Notes under the pieces: generated by a model | What the model was told of the DNA's origin: nothing | Seen by the model: the letters and a program-made list of their open reading frames with translations, nothing else | Databases searched by the model: none | DNA from: Reticulitermes speratus | Lineage: Eukaryota; Arthropoda; Insecta; Blattodea; Rhinotermitidae | Direction: 5' to 3' | NCBI GenBank assembly: GCA_021186555.1 | Contig: JAJKFL010000002.1 | Span: 25,770,001 to 25,834,000 of the forward strand | DNA: 64,000 nt | In this document: positions 46,351 to 58,134 of the stretch, one piece after another | Position numbering within the stretch: the stretch's first letter is position 1 | Layout: each line of letters starts with the position of its first letter | Made by a program: the position numbers and the translations under genes

Positions 46351-49300
46351 GAATGCTGGTAACCCTTTACAGCAGACCCAATCAATCCGTGCCCGCGACA
46401 CAGTTATGTTGCCCGCTGAGACATTTGAAAAGAGGAAACGTATTTTAACCACTTCACTGCCAAAACCGAGGTTGAACGCCGAAGTAATTTTGAAAACTTA
46501 TGACATGTTTATCTATGGAGACATACATTGCTTTACTAATTAATTTTCTAAAAATGTGCTAATATAGCGACACCGTAACCTAGTTGTGATCTGAATTTTT
46601 ACAAATTTTTCTTATCATTATCAGTATATTTATTACACATGATGTGTACAAAAATACACAGGGAAAATTATGCATATGCAATGCATTATGCATATAATTA
46701 TACGTACGGTCGTACACTTATTCGTTCTTATTTCTGTGTATTGAGTTTCATGTTGCCCGCATGCAGACCGAACGTTGAACAGGCCTGCTTTACAGACTAA
46801 CAAAGTGAAAGTACTTTTATATCCAATGCTTCCAGGTTTCCGAAAGAGCGTTGCTTTCTTACACTTCTCCCATTCCTTATATTTACATTTTTCTTACGAT
46901 TCTCAGAATAACAGGAATTGTTATTCCGTGCAGCACTGAGTGACTCTTATTGACAATGGAGAGGCGTTTTTTCTCTCTCTGGTTGGAAGTGAAGGCTTAG
47001 ACACTAGAAATGGGAAAGTATGACGGGGCGAAGTAATATTTCCTCACTAATTAACATGCCTTTAGTATTTCTACACATCACTGACTACAAGATTATTCCT
47101 TGCCTTAGAGCACATTTAAAATATATCGTGAAATTGGAATCGGTGTCTTGTTGTGGTATCGTAATTCAGATTTTAATTTTAATGATGTTATCTGGTGGTT
47201 CTATCACAAGTAACTCAGATTTTAATTTGGTTTCGACCTCCGCCTATTAGGTTTGCTATCGTGAATAGCTATAGTCACTCAGTCACGCCAAGGATATTGT
47301 AAAGTTCATGTTAGATAATTCAGATTAATTTCTGTCTTCATGGGACTAAACTTGAATTTTTTGCAGAAGGTGACAGGAATGTTTTCTGTTGTTTCTCGGC
47401 TATTTGTTTCTCAAAACATATATTCCTAAGGCACTTAGGCGCGTCTATACGTAACGACGCAGTAAATCCTTGGAGAAGTGTAATTAGGTGATTCTACAAT
47501 AACGTCTTTTTTCTATTCAACTGGTTTATGGTGGATATTTATTGCGCATAATTGTCATAATACACCACTGATGTTCCACAACAAGTATACTTTTTACACA
47601 TCAATAAATATTGCCGTTTCTTTATGTAACAATGACTTGTATTAATTGGACAGTACAATAGAGATAACTGAAAACATTTGACTTTGGAATTCAATTAAAT
47701 AGATACTAAGGTATAATTTACAGACTATTTAAATTCCTGTTTATTTCGTTGATTTAGTGAGTCATGTAATTATATGGTACTACATATCTTCTTGCATGTA
47801 AGATTTTTCTTTGGAGAGCGAATAATTTACATTGGGATCTTGGATATAGGCTCATTACGGGAAATAAATTTTAACACTGTGCTTTACTAGCCAGAATCAT
47901 CTAAACAGGGCATGTACGAAGACAGTGAAAGCAATAGATACCTTAAAAAATAAATATTTTAATACTCTGTTTTTGTAGATTACCTGTAGTAATAAAAGAA
48001 GGATGTCACTAACAGATTCCATGATTTTTTATTTTCTTTTAACATTCATCTGAAATTCCATTATTTTATTAATATAACAGGTCTGTGGTAACGGTAAGTA
48101 CTGCAGTGCGTGACTATTTATTTGTCCACATTCCCTTGCAATTTGTCTGGAGTATAGCCACGGTGCGACATGCAGTCCTGCGATATTGAAATTCCGACTT
48201 TACTCCGTAATGAGAAGCCTGCTGTTACGAAACCCCATAGCACAATGATCTAAACTTAGATTTGTTTGATTTGTTACTTTCGGGTTTCATGATTTTCTGT
48301 TGCTGGCAGTCTTATTGACCTAATGTTACTTTATGTGCGGCATGAAACACGCGTTTGTGATTGGTGGAAAAATGCAGCCGGTTCATGTTTACAGTGACAA
48401 AAAAAAATCCATAGTAAACTGCAGGTGAAATCGTAAGGGCTGGTTCCTGATCGCCGAAAGAGAAACAAACACACTAATGGATTAGCCAACATACAGGTAG
48501 CTCCAAACCTGAGAAGAATAAATAGACTTAAAAGATGGCGGAAATGTCTGACAAGACAGACTCTGCACCCAAATTTCTGCCACGTTGAAAATCTGAGAGT
48601 GTATATAGAGTAAAAGTGAGGTTTTTTTCAAGTTACTAATAATATGGTGCTTTAAAGGTTATAAAATTTAAAGAAGCTTACTGTAACCCATGTATATCAG
48701 AAGGCTAAAGCATCTTTCAAGATAAAATTTCAGAAATGTTAATTCGTGAACAGCAACGAAGCGTCTCCATCATATAGGCTGTACTGGTTGCTTCTGTTCT
48801 GAAAACATTTGGTGTACGACAATACAAACAGGGTGGCGCAAAAGTAACTTAACGGTAAAGGCTTCATATTAAACATAAAGTGTCAAGTGACTTTTTTCGC
48901 CAGAGAAAATTATTTCCCAGTCTGTAACTTCAGATGTCTTGAGGTTTTCGTCAGAACAAGTCCTAAAATGTAACTGTTCTGTTTCTGTTGCCTACCCTAG
49001 GCCTAATACAGAACTAGTAAAGGTGTGGTAAAATCTTTCCAGTATGTACGGAAACCACGACTGTTAAGCCAATTTGCAGGTATGGCTGCAGAATTTCCAT
49101 AGGAGATTCTAATCGTTATTTCTAAGAGTTTTTAAGTCCTCCATGAGTCAATTTTAATTTATTAATTTTGGGTTTGTTCCTTTCTTGAAGATGTAGTTAC
49201 TAATATTGTTCTTTCGACACGGAAAGCAGGTATATCTAGAGCGAATAATGAGTTCATATTCTTGTTAAAATTAAAACAAATCATCAGGATATGGAAACAA

Positions 49301-49370
49301 GAAATGGCGTTTTTCTGCATGCAGTTCAGTACAGGAATCATTAAGTCGTAGTACTTTAAGGGTAAATCAA
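46351..49370. other. Unannotated AT-rich stretch
   Basis: About 3 kb with no gene. A CAGGGTGGCGCAAAAGTAAC block at about 48829 looks like one terminal inverted repeat of a mariner-like or MITE element, but no partner end was found nearby. Confidence 0.5.
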
Positions 49371-49413
49371 GCCCAAGAAGAGTGATGAATGCACTATAAT
49401 CTTTCGAAACGTC
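49371..49413 (+). repeat. Hairpin-GAAAC motif, copy i
   Basis: CAAGAAGAGTGATG is followed by a poor stem and then TTTCGAAACGTCTG. Only the GAAACGT side is well preserved. Confidence 0.4.
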
Positions 49414-49665
49414 TGTAATTATTTACCCGTAGACACGACGTGGACATCCAAAATGACTTGAATCTTCAGCACCACCATTGGGAGAACCTCAAATGCCGCA
49501 TGAAATTAATGTGCTATAATACAAGCTCAGGACTTCTAATATTTTTAAATTTTGAGTTTTCCTTGCGATATCGAAGACGTTATAAGTATTTGCAGCAAAT
49601 TGTCATAACACATTTAAGGCCGAATTCAGGGCCTAAATGTTTAACTACTTAATCTGTTTTCTCGG

Positions 49666-49926
49666 ACTACCTGCGGGCTGGAAAGTCCGGGGATCAAATC
49701 CCGGTAGGGACGAGATTTTCCGCACCCATCCAGACCGACCTTGGGGCTCACCCAGCCTCATATACAATGAGCACCGTGTCATTCCCGGGAATAAAGCGGC
49801 CGGGGCGTGGCGTTAACCAACCACTCCCATCTAGCGCCGAGGTTAAAGGAATAGTGCAGCTATACGTCCACTCCCCACTCTGTGCCTTCATGGCAGGTTA
49901 TAGGGTGAACGTTACTTTGCCTTTTA
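49666..49926 (+). mobile_element. SINE-B copy, lacking box A
   Basis: Begins inside the tRNA-like head, just before box B (GGGGATCAAATCCC). It runs through the body to GGGTGAACGTTACTTTGCC, the family's 3' end. It is truncated at the 5' end. Confidence 0.82.
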
Positions 49927-49939
49927 TTATGTTTTTCGA

Positions 49940-50133
49940 CATTGTGTGGAGGTGAGTGGCCAGCTTCACTTCGGCCACTTTATCCTTGGTAAAAGAGCTA
50001 CCCTTACTCATTGAACAGAAAGCTGGGTGGTCGTTTTGGAGAGGAGAAAAATAATTTCCCATTGCCGGAAACTAAACCTTGCATCGGCCAGCATGTAGCC
50101 TATTCGCTGTACCGAATACGTTATCCCGGCTGC
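49940..50133 (-). mobile_element. SINE-B-related copy, diverged
   Basis: Right end in reverse complement: GCCGGGATAACGTATTCGGT (box A region) and a worn box B GTTTAGTTTCC. The body shares CTCATTGAACAGAAAGCTGG with the subfamily at 33181 and 33605. It lies tail to tail with the SINE-B copy at 49666-49926. Confidence 0.65.
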
Positions 50134-50953
50134 ATGCGTATTTTGAATACTGTGAGATAATTTAAAACAATTCTTTTCTCGTGAGAAGTCAAATCACAAA
50201 ATGGTCTTTTGGGTTCCCTTAATTTACGATAGCAATTAGTGGGATTACGTAAAAATTAATACACATAAGTCGTGTGCTATACACGCAGCATGCTTTTGCT
50301 GCAGGTACGTTAGGCATTTAGTGGTTTTCTGCAGGCCTCGAAGCCTTCTGTTCCATGTGGAAGTGCTCCTGGGCTCGTTGATTGGCTAAGAAATCTCCAC
50401 AGTCCTTACAAATCATTTACATGTTATTAGAGTGCTGTTAATTAACAAACAATTCCTTTAATTCTGAATCATTTTATGATGACGTAGGTGTGACAAAATG
50501 GAGCTGAAGAAACGCGGTTATATTCTAAACAGTAAGTGGGCAGACATTTATCGTGACGTTTGAAACCTCTTCAACATCTACTCCTTGAACGGATGTTTTA
50601 TTTCGATGACGTGTTACAGTATCAGATTAAATACATCTACAGGCATATTTTTAAAAAATTATGTTATGAAGCATAAGGTTTTGAAGGACGAAATTTCTTT
50701 CGAGTGAAGGTAAGTGGTTCCGCCTACACACCAGCGATAACATCTGTAAAGATACAGCAAAAGCAGCACATCTCCCGAATGTTATGTGCGCAGAAAGATT
50801 TCAATAGTAAGAAGATCGCATTAGGCCTGTACGTAAATATTTATTTGAATGTTACTTAGAGACCATGCTCAACTTGAGGCTCTCTTTGGAATCGAATTAG
50901 GGACATGATTTGATATTATTCATTCCGTGCATTATTCTTACAATCACATTCAC
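50134..50953. other. Unannotated stretch
   Basis: Nothing recognised. Confidence 0.5.
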
Positions 50954-50967
50954 CAACAGGTGCACAT

Positions 50968-51231
50968 TTTTTTTCCTATGGCTCAACAACCCCGTTTCGG
51001 GTGCCTGGGCCTCCTCATTTCGAGGTTTCACGATCACACACATTTAAGACACACCACAGTCGGTAGGACTCCTCTGGACGAGGGACCAGCTCGTCGCAGA
51101 GACCTCTACCTGACAACACACAACACTCACAACAGACAGACATCCATGCCCCCGGTGGGATTCGACCCCACGATCCTAGTAAGCGAGCGGCCGCAGACCC
51201 ACGCCTTAGACCGCACGGCTACTGGAATCGG
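50968..51231 (-). mobile_element. SINE-C copy 3, full length with duplication
   Basis: Minus-strand family C copy flanked by CAACAGGTGCACAT (50954-50967) and CAACAGGAGCACAT (51232-51245), 13 of 14 identical. The head at the right includes the antisense of GGTCTAAGGCGTGGG. Immediately beyond the right duplication lies a half copy of the hairpin-GAAAC motif (CCGAAACATGTAGG, 51258-51271). Confidence 0.9.
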
Positions 51232-51416
51232 CAACAGGAGCACATAAGATTTAAAAATCCCTTGGCGCCGAAACATGTAGGAGGTTTTAAAACTAATATA
51301 CAGTTTTAATCCTATTATGCGCATTTGTTGCTAAATGTAATTCATTACGGTATATGATGTTTATATTCTAAAGAGGTCCATTAGGTTAAATGTAGCCTTC
51401 ACTGACTAAAGAGTAA

Positions 51417-51705
51417 GGTAAAGGTAAAGTTCATCCTAGAACAGGCCATGAAGGTCCAGGCGGAGAGTAGAGTTATAGCTCTACTCCTTTTTTTAACCTC
51501 GGTGCTAGATGGGGGTGGGTGGTGAACGCCACGCCCCGGCCGCTTTACCTCCGGGAAAGAGAACCTGTACCCATTTTACGGGAAGCTGGGTAGGCCCCAG
51601 GGCCGGTCTGGATGGGTGCGGAAAGTCTCGCCTTCACCCGGATTGGATCCCCGAACCGTCCACGCCGTAGCGAGTCTCTGTACCGGCTATGCTATACCGG
51701 CCCGG
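51417..51705 (-). mobile_element. SINE-B copy, full length
   Basis: Minus-strand copy, closely related to 43728-44019. Flanking CTAAAGAGTAA (51406-51416) and CTAAAGAGAAA (51706-51716) match at 10 of 11 bases and set the ends. Box B in reverse complement reads GGGGATCCAATCC, one change from the other copy. Confidence 0.9.
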
Positions 51706-52271
51706 CTAAAGAGAAAGAGGCTGTCAAACAGCAGTCAGGTGGGTCACAAGTTTGGTGACCGTCACACGCATAATTCTGTTTGAGAGGGAAAAATCTTTTG
51801 TAAATTTGTATAATTTTATTTTCTGTTAAGTTATTGGAAGCTGACGTTTCGGCCTATCCGCATTGAAAGATTTTAAAGCGGCATTAGTCCAAAATCAATG
51901 AAAACATTAGGCATTAGATTTCAATGTGACACACATCTGCATTGTGTACTTATAATAAAGGGGAAGAAAGGGTTGTGTCAAAATAAATATGCCTCTCTAC
52001 TTAACGGGGTGCTAGCCATGAAGAATAAGTGTGAATTTTGTTTTTGGTAAGGCATTATTACCGTGAACCATGTTGGTTGTATTATTTGAGAGTTAGAGAA
52101 ATTTCTGACAGTGTCCAAAATGATCACATGTAATATTTTGGAAGAAAAGTAAAACGCAGAGTATTAAGTATTGGGAGTTGTATTTGACGGTATATAATAA
52201 TGTAATAAATAATGCAGTCTAACACAACTATTTTATTATAAAAACAATAAATTTAATTTCTATAAAATAGC

Positions 52272-52302
52272 TACTTTTTCGACCCTATCAGGTTATCTTC
52301 AC
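52272..52302 (-). repeat. Hairpin-GAAAC motif, copy l
   Basis: The minus strand reads CGTGAAGATA, an ACC/GGT stem, then CGAAAAAG. The motif at 52516-52545 lies about 240 bases away on the opposite strand, with an ACCT/AGGT stem and CGAAACC. Confidence 0.5.
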
Positions 52303-52515
52303 GGTTGTAAAATGTATAAAACGAGGCTAGTTGTATAATTACAATCATCCTTCTATGGATAGTGATTTCATTCCCAAAGTTTTATTAAAATTTTACTACT
52401 TTTATTAAAATTCATTAAACAGTATAGCAAAATTGTGCTTATAATGTTGTTAACTATTCGATCCTTTTTATTGAGAGTGAAATTGTATTTAAAATGACGT
52501 TAAAATGTTTAACTT

Positions 52516-52545
52516 AGATGTACCTATCAGGTCGAAACCTGTAGC
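52516..52545 (+). repeat. Hairpin-GAAAC motif, copy m
   Basis: AGATGT is followed by ACCT-ATC-AGGT and then CGAAACCTG: a perfect four-base stem with a three-base loop. Confidence 0.5.
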
Positions 52546-52657
52546 AGTCTTACAGAAAAAAATTTATAGTTATTATATTAAAATAGTTGCTTTAGATTGC
52601 GTTGTGTATTGTATTATTAATTTACGAAACATAACGGGATATCTTCCATTAAAGTGA

Positions 52658-52743
52658 TATACAGAGCATACACAAAAGAATGGTGCGGTTTTAATAATGT
52701 TCACTATTAAACCCGCACCATTCTTTTGTGTATACCCTGTATA
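52658..52743. mobile_element. 39-bp foldback with 8-base loop
   Basis: The arms at 52658-52696 and 52705-52743 pair at 36 of 39 positions. The arms open TATACAGGGTATACAC-like and include AAAAGAATGGTGCGG. The compact, near-perfect hairpin with ACAGGG-type ends looks like the residue of a very short MITE or of two terminal repeats brought together by internal deletion. Confidence 0.85.
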
Positions 52744-52789
52744 ACAGAACCACGTTACTGAACCATGAACTAACGTTCGTCATGAGAAG

Positions 52790-53030
52790 TCAAAAGTTGC
52801 ACGATGGCTCAAACAATTTCTGGAAACCCGTGCTCCAGGAGCCCCACACTGGGTCATATTCTGAACAAGATTAATCCAGTCCACTCTTATCACGTCCTAC
52901 ATCTGTAAAATCACTTTCAGTGTCATCTTCTTGTCCGTGCCTCAGCCTTTCAAGTGGTCTCTTCTGTTCAGGTATTTGGACCCAAATTTTGAATATATTT
53001 CTCGTATTTCACCCATGCCACGTTACGGAT
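52790..53030 (-). pseudogene. Non-LTR retrotransposon 3' tail relic
   Basis: DNA similarity to 13246-13576 and 28640-28960: TGAACAAGATTAATCCAGTC, CCACTCTTATCACG, CAAGTGGTCTCTTC and CCCATGCCACGTTACG appear in matching order. Translations have many stops. The far 3' end is missing. Confidence 0.68.
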
Positions 53031-53619
53031 AAAAGAAAGAAACATAACATAAAAATAAAACAACTGAAGTTTATATGGCGATCCAAACATAAATTTATGT
53101 TACCTGAGGTTACCACGACGTTTGTTGTCTGGGGCGGTCTGCCTGTGCTCTGTGATTACACATAAAACTTTATTGAACTTTGCCGCACTTTGTTCCAACA
53201 ATAGAGGAAAATTAGTTTTCATATGCAGAGGTCACGTCCATTAATATAACAGGAGTGTTAAGCTTTTGAATGACGAAGCGCCTGAGTCCACTGTCTTTAT
53301 CTCAGTAATGTAAAAATTCCAAATTTGGACGCCCAGAAACCAAGGTCTCTCTCTCCGCTTCTCGGTAATGAGATTTGTTCTGTTAGTTCCGCCTCTTCCC
53401 AGTGTTGCTGAATCTCGACGCCTAAGACTTTTATGAGCAATAACAAGTAACAGGTACTGTTCTCTGGTTCAGTGAGTCGGATACTTCTGTCGGCAAGATA
53501 AACTTAAGGCGATTTCACTCACGCTTAGCCACTGCCTTCGGTTCGAATCCCGAGAAAAATTAATGATTTTTATTTCTGTTTTTACTGTTCTTATGGTTTG
53601 TTTTAAGGGTTTTGCCATT
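53031..53619. other. Unannotated stretch
   Basis: Nothing firm. A tRNA-like box B, GGTTCGAATCCCG, at about 53541 suggests an old SINE head. Confidence 0.45.
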
Positions 53620-53890
53620 CTTCTTGTGCGGCGCAACAGCCCAACTCGGGCCTGGGCCTCATCATGTTGAGGTTTCTAGATCACACACAATTAGACACAC
53701 ACACAAAAACACATACATACACACACGCCCGGTGGGACGTCTCTGAACGAGTGATCAGCCCGTCGCAGAAGCCGCTACCTACGCAACACAAAACAAACAC
53801 AACAGACGAACATCCATGCCCTCAATGGGGTTTGAACCCGCGATCCCAGCAATCAAGGGATTGGCGGGTGTTGCCTTCAGCTCGGGCTGT
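53620..53890 (-). mobile_element. SINE-C copy 4, diverged
   Basis: Minus-strand copy with CGGCGCAACAGCCC at the left and a box B antisense GGGTTTGAACCCGCG near 53827. An internal CA-rich segment at 53690-53730 has expanded relative to other copies. The tRNA-like head beyond box B is rearranged, and no duplication was found. Confidence 0.72.
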
Positions 53891-53990
53891 ATAGTGTTCT
53901 ATTATAGGATGTTAATTCACTTGAACTTGATTCTTCGTAGACACAGCACCCCTTTAGGGAGAGCTCTGGACATCAAAACCGTTTACTGTG

Positions 53991-54024
53991 CCACACACAC
54001 ACACACACGCACACACACACACAT
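53991..54024. repeat. CA dinucleotide microsatellite
   Basis: About 17 CA units with one CG interruption. Confidence 0.95.
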
Positions 54025-54671
54025 ACAGAATTGGAAAATACACAAGATCTACTCATGTTATTATAACGAACCTAGAAATTACGCCGTTTATCGATCGCAA
54101 TGCCTTATAGCGATTTCGAAATTACCGTGTACGACATCCTAGTTCCCAATCATCCCAATTGTCCCTCACTTTGCGGGTACGGTTATGAACTTGTCCTCCC
54201 CCCATGCAGATAAAAATAATTTCGCTTTATGCTGTATATACGCACATACATATATAGACACATAAGCCTAAGCCTAGTCTTTCTGTCGTCATTCTAGCGT
54301 CATATAACAACTAGATACGTCAGTATTTACGGACAGAACCACAAGTTAGAAGCAACAGACGTATACTTCAGTGGGTATTGTAGTCTCAGTCTTTGCCGAT
54401 AAAGGCCTGTGTGTACGTAGCAGCACGACTTATCTATCAAGCTGTCTTCCCAGAAATCTCAAGTTCTTGGCGTGCATATTCTCTGAAGTCGTAATTTCCG
54501 TGTCTCTCAAGGACTGTAATGTGAAGAGTGGAACAGTGGATGGGTTATTTGTAGGAACCGTAAGTTTAGATAGAAACAGTCAAATTTGCTCGTTTTTATT
54601 TTATAGGATTTCATAATAGCGAAAGAATGATAATTAAAGCCATACAGCAGAATTGTACTGCATATAAAAGA

Positions 54672-54812
54672 GTCGCGCCGATCCCAGTGGCCGTGCGGTC
54701 TAAGGCGTGGGTCTTCGGCCGCTCGCTTGCTAGGATCGTGGGTTCGAATCCCACCGGGGGCATGGATGTCGGTCTCTTGTGAGTGTTGTGTGTCGTTGTC
54801 AGGTAGAGGCCT
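54672..54812 (+). mobile_element. SINE-C copy 5, 3'-truncated
   Basis: Keeps a very well preserved tRNA-like head: GCCGTGCGGTCTAAGGCGTG and GGGTTCGAATCCCACC. It stops about half way through the body, where sequence related to a LINE tail begins. Loss of the 3' half is unusual for a retroposon and points to a later deletion or a broken junction. Confidence 0.85.
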
Positions 54813-54839
54813 ATGTTATTGGCATGAAACTCGCCGTTG

Positions 54840-55145
54840 TTCCCCATCCTCCATTTACCTAAGATTCGTTTTAATCTTCCCCTCCGCTTTATACCTAGCT
54901 CTCATTATCTGATCTGATTTCTCAGGTTACACAAATACAATTCTGTACGCAACTGTCATCTCTCACACACTTGCAGCTTGCCCCGTAATTCTCATTCTCC
55001 TTGAAATGATGATGCTAATAATATCTGATGAAGAGTACAAATTGTGAAGCTCCTGAAGATGCAGTTTTACTCCGTCTATTGTCACTTCCTTCTTAGGCAC
55101 AAACAGTGCCCTCATCACCCTGCCCGCCACCACTAAGTCTCAACT
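54840..55145 (-). pseudogene. Non-LTR retrotransposon tail relic, upstream part
   Basis: The minus-strand translation from about 55140 downward reads VMRALFVPKKEVTIDGVKL then HLQELHNLYSSSDIISIIIS and RRMRITGQA. This is the part of the tail just before the RNAYRxLVGKPEG-like region seen in other copies. It is less disrupted than the copy at 4185, but stops follow. No reverse transcriptase motifs remain. Confidence 0.78.
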
Positions 55146-55539
55146 CTTCACTCACAGCCAGACCAAGCACAACAAGAACAAGAAAAATGATCTTATTCTT
55201 GAATCTTATTTAAGCAGGTTTCCATCCCCATTATCTTCCAACTACTGTAATTAATCACTCTGTTTAAGGTAGCTCGCATGTTGCCCACACAGGTAAACCG
55301 AGTTCAATGGAATGATCCACGTAGGTTCAAACAGCAAGGCAGGCGTATAAAAATGATGGTAATTGTAATGAAGTAAAAATGGGGAAAAACAAATCATTTC
55401 ACAAATCAGTATATTCTCTATACGTGTATCTGTTTTATCTTCTGTAGGCGTACCACAAAAATTAGCGATTGTATTTCTAAACAGATCCAAATGGTATAAC
55501 AAAAGAGCAAATCAGTCTTCTGCTATTGTGATTCTAACC

Positions 55540-55780
55540 AACTCTATTAAGCAGAGTAGTTCTTCAGAAACCAACAGTTGCTCAGCTAGACAAAACAATT
55601 CCCCACTTTTTATATAAGCCATATGTTCATCGTTGTGTTCACAAGAAACCGCCAATAGCCTCGTTATTGTCCTTAATGTCTTAAAAACTCCAGCACCAGA
55701 ATTTGTCTTATTAAGACGGAATGTGGTAAGTTGTAAGTCAAATGCGCCATTCATACCTGAATAAAACCTTACACTATTGT
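55540..55780 (-). pseudogene. Non-LTR retrotransposon 3' end relic
   Basis: In reverse complement the order TTCTTGTGAACACA, ATATGGCTTATATAAAAAGT, GGGGAATTGTTTTGTCTAGC and TGAGCAACTGTTGGTTTCTG matches the 3' end blocks at 13246 and 28640. The 94-codon minus frame at 55512-55796 is a chance opening in this relic. It may be the same insertion as 54840-55145, since that part would lie upstream in the element, but the order on the chromosome is reversed, so a rearrangement or two insertions is needed. Confidence 0.65.
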
Positions 55781-55796
55781 AATTTGAAGTAGACAA

Positions 55797-58134
55797 GTCA
55801 ACTTACTGATATACACATTTGGACGACTGTTGGACTTTCCTGCTTCAACCACTTTGTCGGCTGTGACGTGTCAAACAATGACAATCGAAATAGTTTAGTT
55901 GCAGCACAAGAGATGTAGTGGTTCAATATGCTGCGTTCAAATGAGCTTAATTGTAACAGTTAGATGCACTGTGGGTGATACTGTAAACACCAGTACGTTT
56001 TGTATGACAGTGATTCAGATTGCAGACGTGCGGTGGCAGGTAATGTCACACAGTATCCGACATTACTTGTCACTTTCACTTGTTCTTTCTTTTGGAAAGT
56101 CAAAGGTTTTTATTTAAAATCCAACATCTTAAGAACTTTAAAAAATCCCAATGTAATACCTGGGTCTTACCTTACCTGGCTGTTCCTTGTTCAAGATTAG
56201 AAGTGTTTATTAGTTGTGGAGGTAATATCTCACAGTATCCAAAAATACCTGCCACATTTTCAGAAGCTTCTTTTGCACTTGTTTTGCTCAAATAATTGTG
56301 TGTCCGAAAATATTTATCTTAACATCTTGGACATTTTCAGGCTATTAACTAAAGAACGTCAAGTGTCATAATGGTATAAAAAGTTTAAAAAATTGTTCTG
56401 TTATACCAAACACTTCAAAAAACCAAGCTGTGTCCGACAATCTTTTCCCTTATTTTACAATGTGAGGGTTTAGGTTCTCACAGCGGTGTTACTGAATATG
56501 TAATGCTTCTGCAATGTTACGCTGTGTCGACTGGTAAATAGTTACCGATGTTCGAAGGACCATAATGCCTGCTCCTTCAGGGTCAGCAGTCCAAGAACAG
56601 TTGGACAGCTTGACCCTGAACATCTGTATTTAGCAGCAGACATAGCATAATATTTGGGAAGATTTGACTCTTCACAAGAATAACAGTTCATATTGAAACA
56701 TAAAAGCAGTATGTACGTCTATATGGTTTACGGTACTAAGAAACTTCTGAATGACTTCTTTGTAAAATGCTATTACGAAGAGTACTTTTGTCATAGATTT
56801 TTAATACAATACACTTTCTGTGAACTGTACTGGTGATTTAATGTTGCACAATTGTCTACAGTAAGTTCCTTTATTTGAGGGGAGTGGGTGAACTGGTTAT
56901 GTGCTACTGCTGTGGGTTGATATTGCCAGGCGAACTGCCCATTCGTTTCCACTGAGTTTTCTGTTACGTTGCTTAGGTGGGTGCCACTTATGGTCAAGGG
57001 TGGAGTTCAGTTGAGACTCTTGTGGGCTTCGTGTTCTTTCCTCTAGGCTAAATAACGCTGCTGCAACACGGCGACTAACAGTAATACATCGTCCAGGAAA
57101 ACGGACATATGTTACACCTTGATCTAAATTCAAATTCCAGGAATCGTGCAAATGTCATGCACACCCAGACAAAACATTTTGTAATTCATCTGCTTGTATT
57201 AGGCCTTTAAGAAAGCTCTAGAATCCTATATGTAAGTAAATTACGAGGATATAGTGTATTTTTATTTGTGAACGTCAAAAAAATTGTTTTGCGGGTAGGG
57301 CTGTCTGTGTCACTCTTCCATCAGATGCTTCGGTTATACTGAAGGTTGTTGCATCCATATTAAATTCACTTTTTAAAAAGAAAAGTGACACGCGTACAGG
57401 TTTAATGAAATGTGAGGGGAAAATCCGTGTAATATGTGTTTGATAAATGGATTATCATGTCATATATCAAGAAGGAGAGTTAAAGGATGCGCGTATATCG
57501 AGCTGGAGAAGATTTTAGTCTAAACTAATGGTTTCAATTTAAATTATTAAAGTTATACATTACGAGACTGGCAACGTATTTTGTAACTGCAGAAAGTTAT
57601 TAATTGATGCGTAGATTGCCGCCGAGTCTTCTCACATCGGAGGAACCAAAGTGTACGTACCAGGAAAGATTGTCCCAAATTTTTCAGCCAATACGACCAG
57701 CATATTGGTGTTAATTTATACCACAAATTCGCTATATTTTTAGGCAGCTGATATGATCTCAGAAGAATATATTTCTATCAGCTATTGTAGTTTATAACGC
57801 GTCTTATATTAATAAGATAAAATATAAAACATATGATATAAGAGTAAAATAAGTGAAACAGTGCTTTAGTTGCGTGTTTGTGATTTGGTGTTTTGTGTGG
57901 ATTCCTCATTGTCACTCACATATGAAGCTCACATGGGGTGCACATTTTCCGATGCAGATAAGGCGCGCACTAATTTGAGCCCTACTGAATGTGATGGCGT
58001 CCATTGTACGTATTTTCTTGTACAATTACTGCTGTACGAGTGTATTCTGTGTGACGTGCACAGTTGCAGATGTAGGCCATGTGTTTATTTTGTTGTAAGC
58101 GAAATATGCTTTCGCTGAAACCTGTAGTAATTTT
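55797..58134. other. Unannotated stretch
   Basis: No gene identified. The minus frame 56897-57151 (84 codons, with VTYVRFPGRCITVSRRVAAA) has an amino-acid mix more protein-like than most here, but I cannot assign it. A strong 43-base hairpin lies at 56577-56619. Confidence 0.45.
56577..56619. repeat. Short imperfect palindrome
   Basis: TCAGGGTCA-GCAGTCCAA pairs with TTGGACAGC-TTGACCCTGA around a six-base loop, with one bulge. Function unknown; it could be the remnant of inverted repeats. Confidence 0.6.

Larger units (their letters stand above)
51706..52657. other. Unannotated AT-rich stretch with three motif copies
   Basis: Holds three GAAAC-motif remnants, at 51841 (minus), 52272 (minus) and 52516 (plus), and is otherwise featureless. 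Confidence 0.55.

Noticed and set aside
514..54812. tRNA-like sequences with boxes A and B as functional tRNA genes
   Set aside because: Each good example continues into a shared SINE body, many are flanked by target-site duplications, and none forms an isolated complete tRNA.
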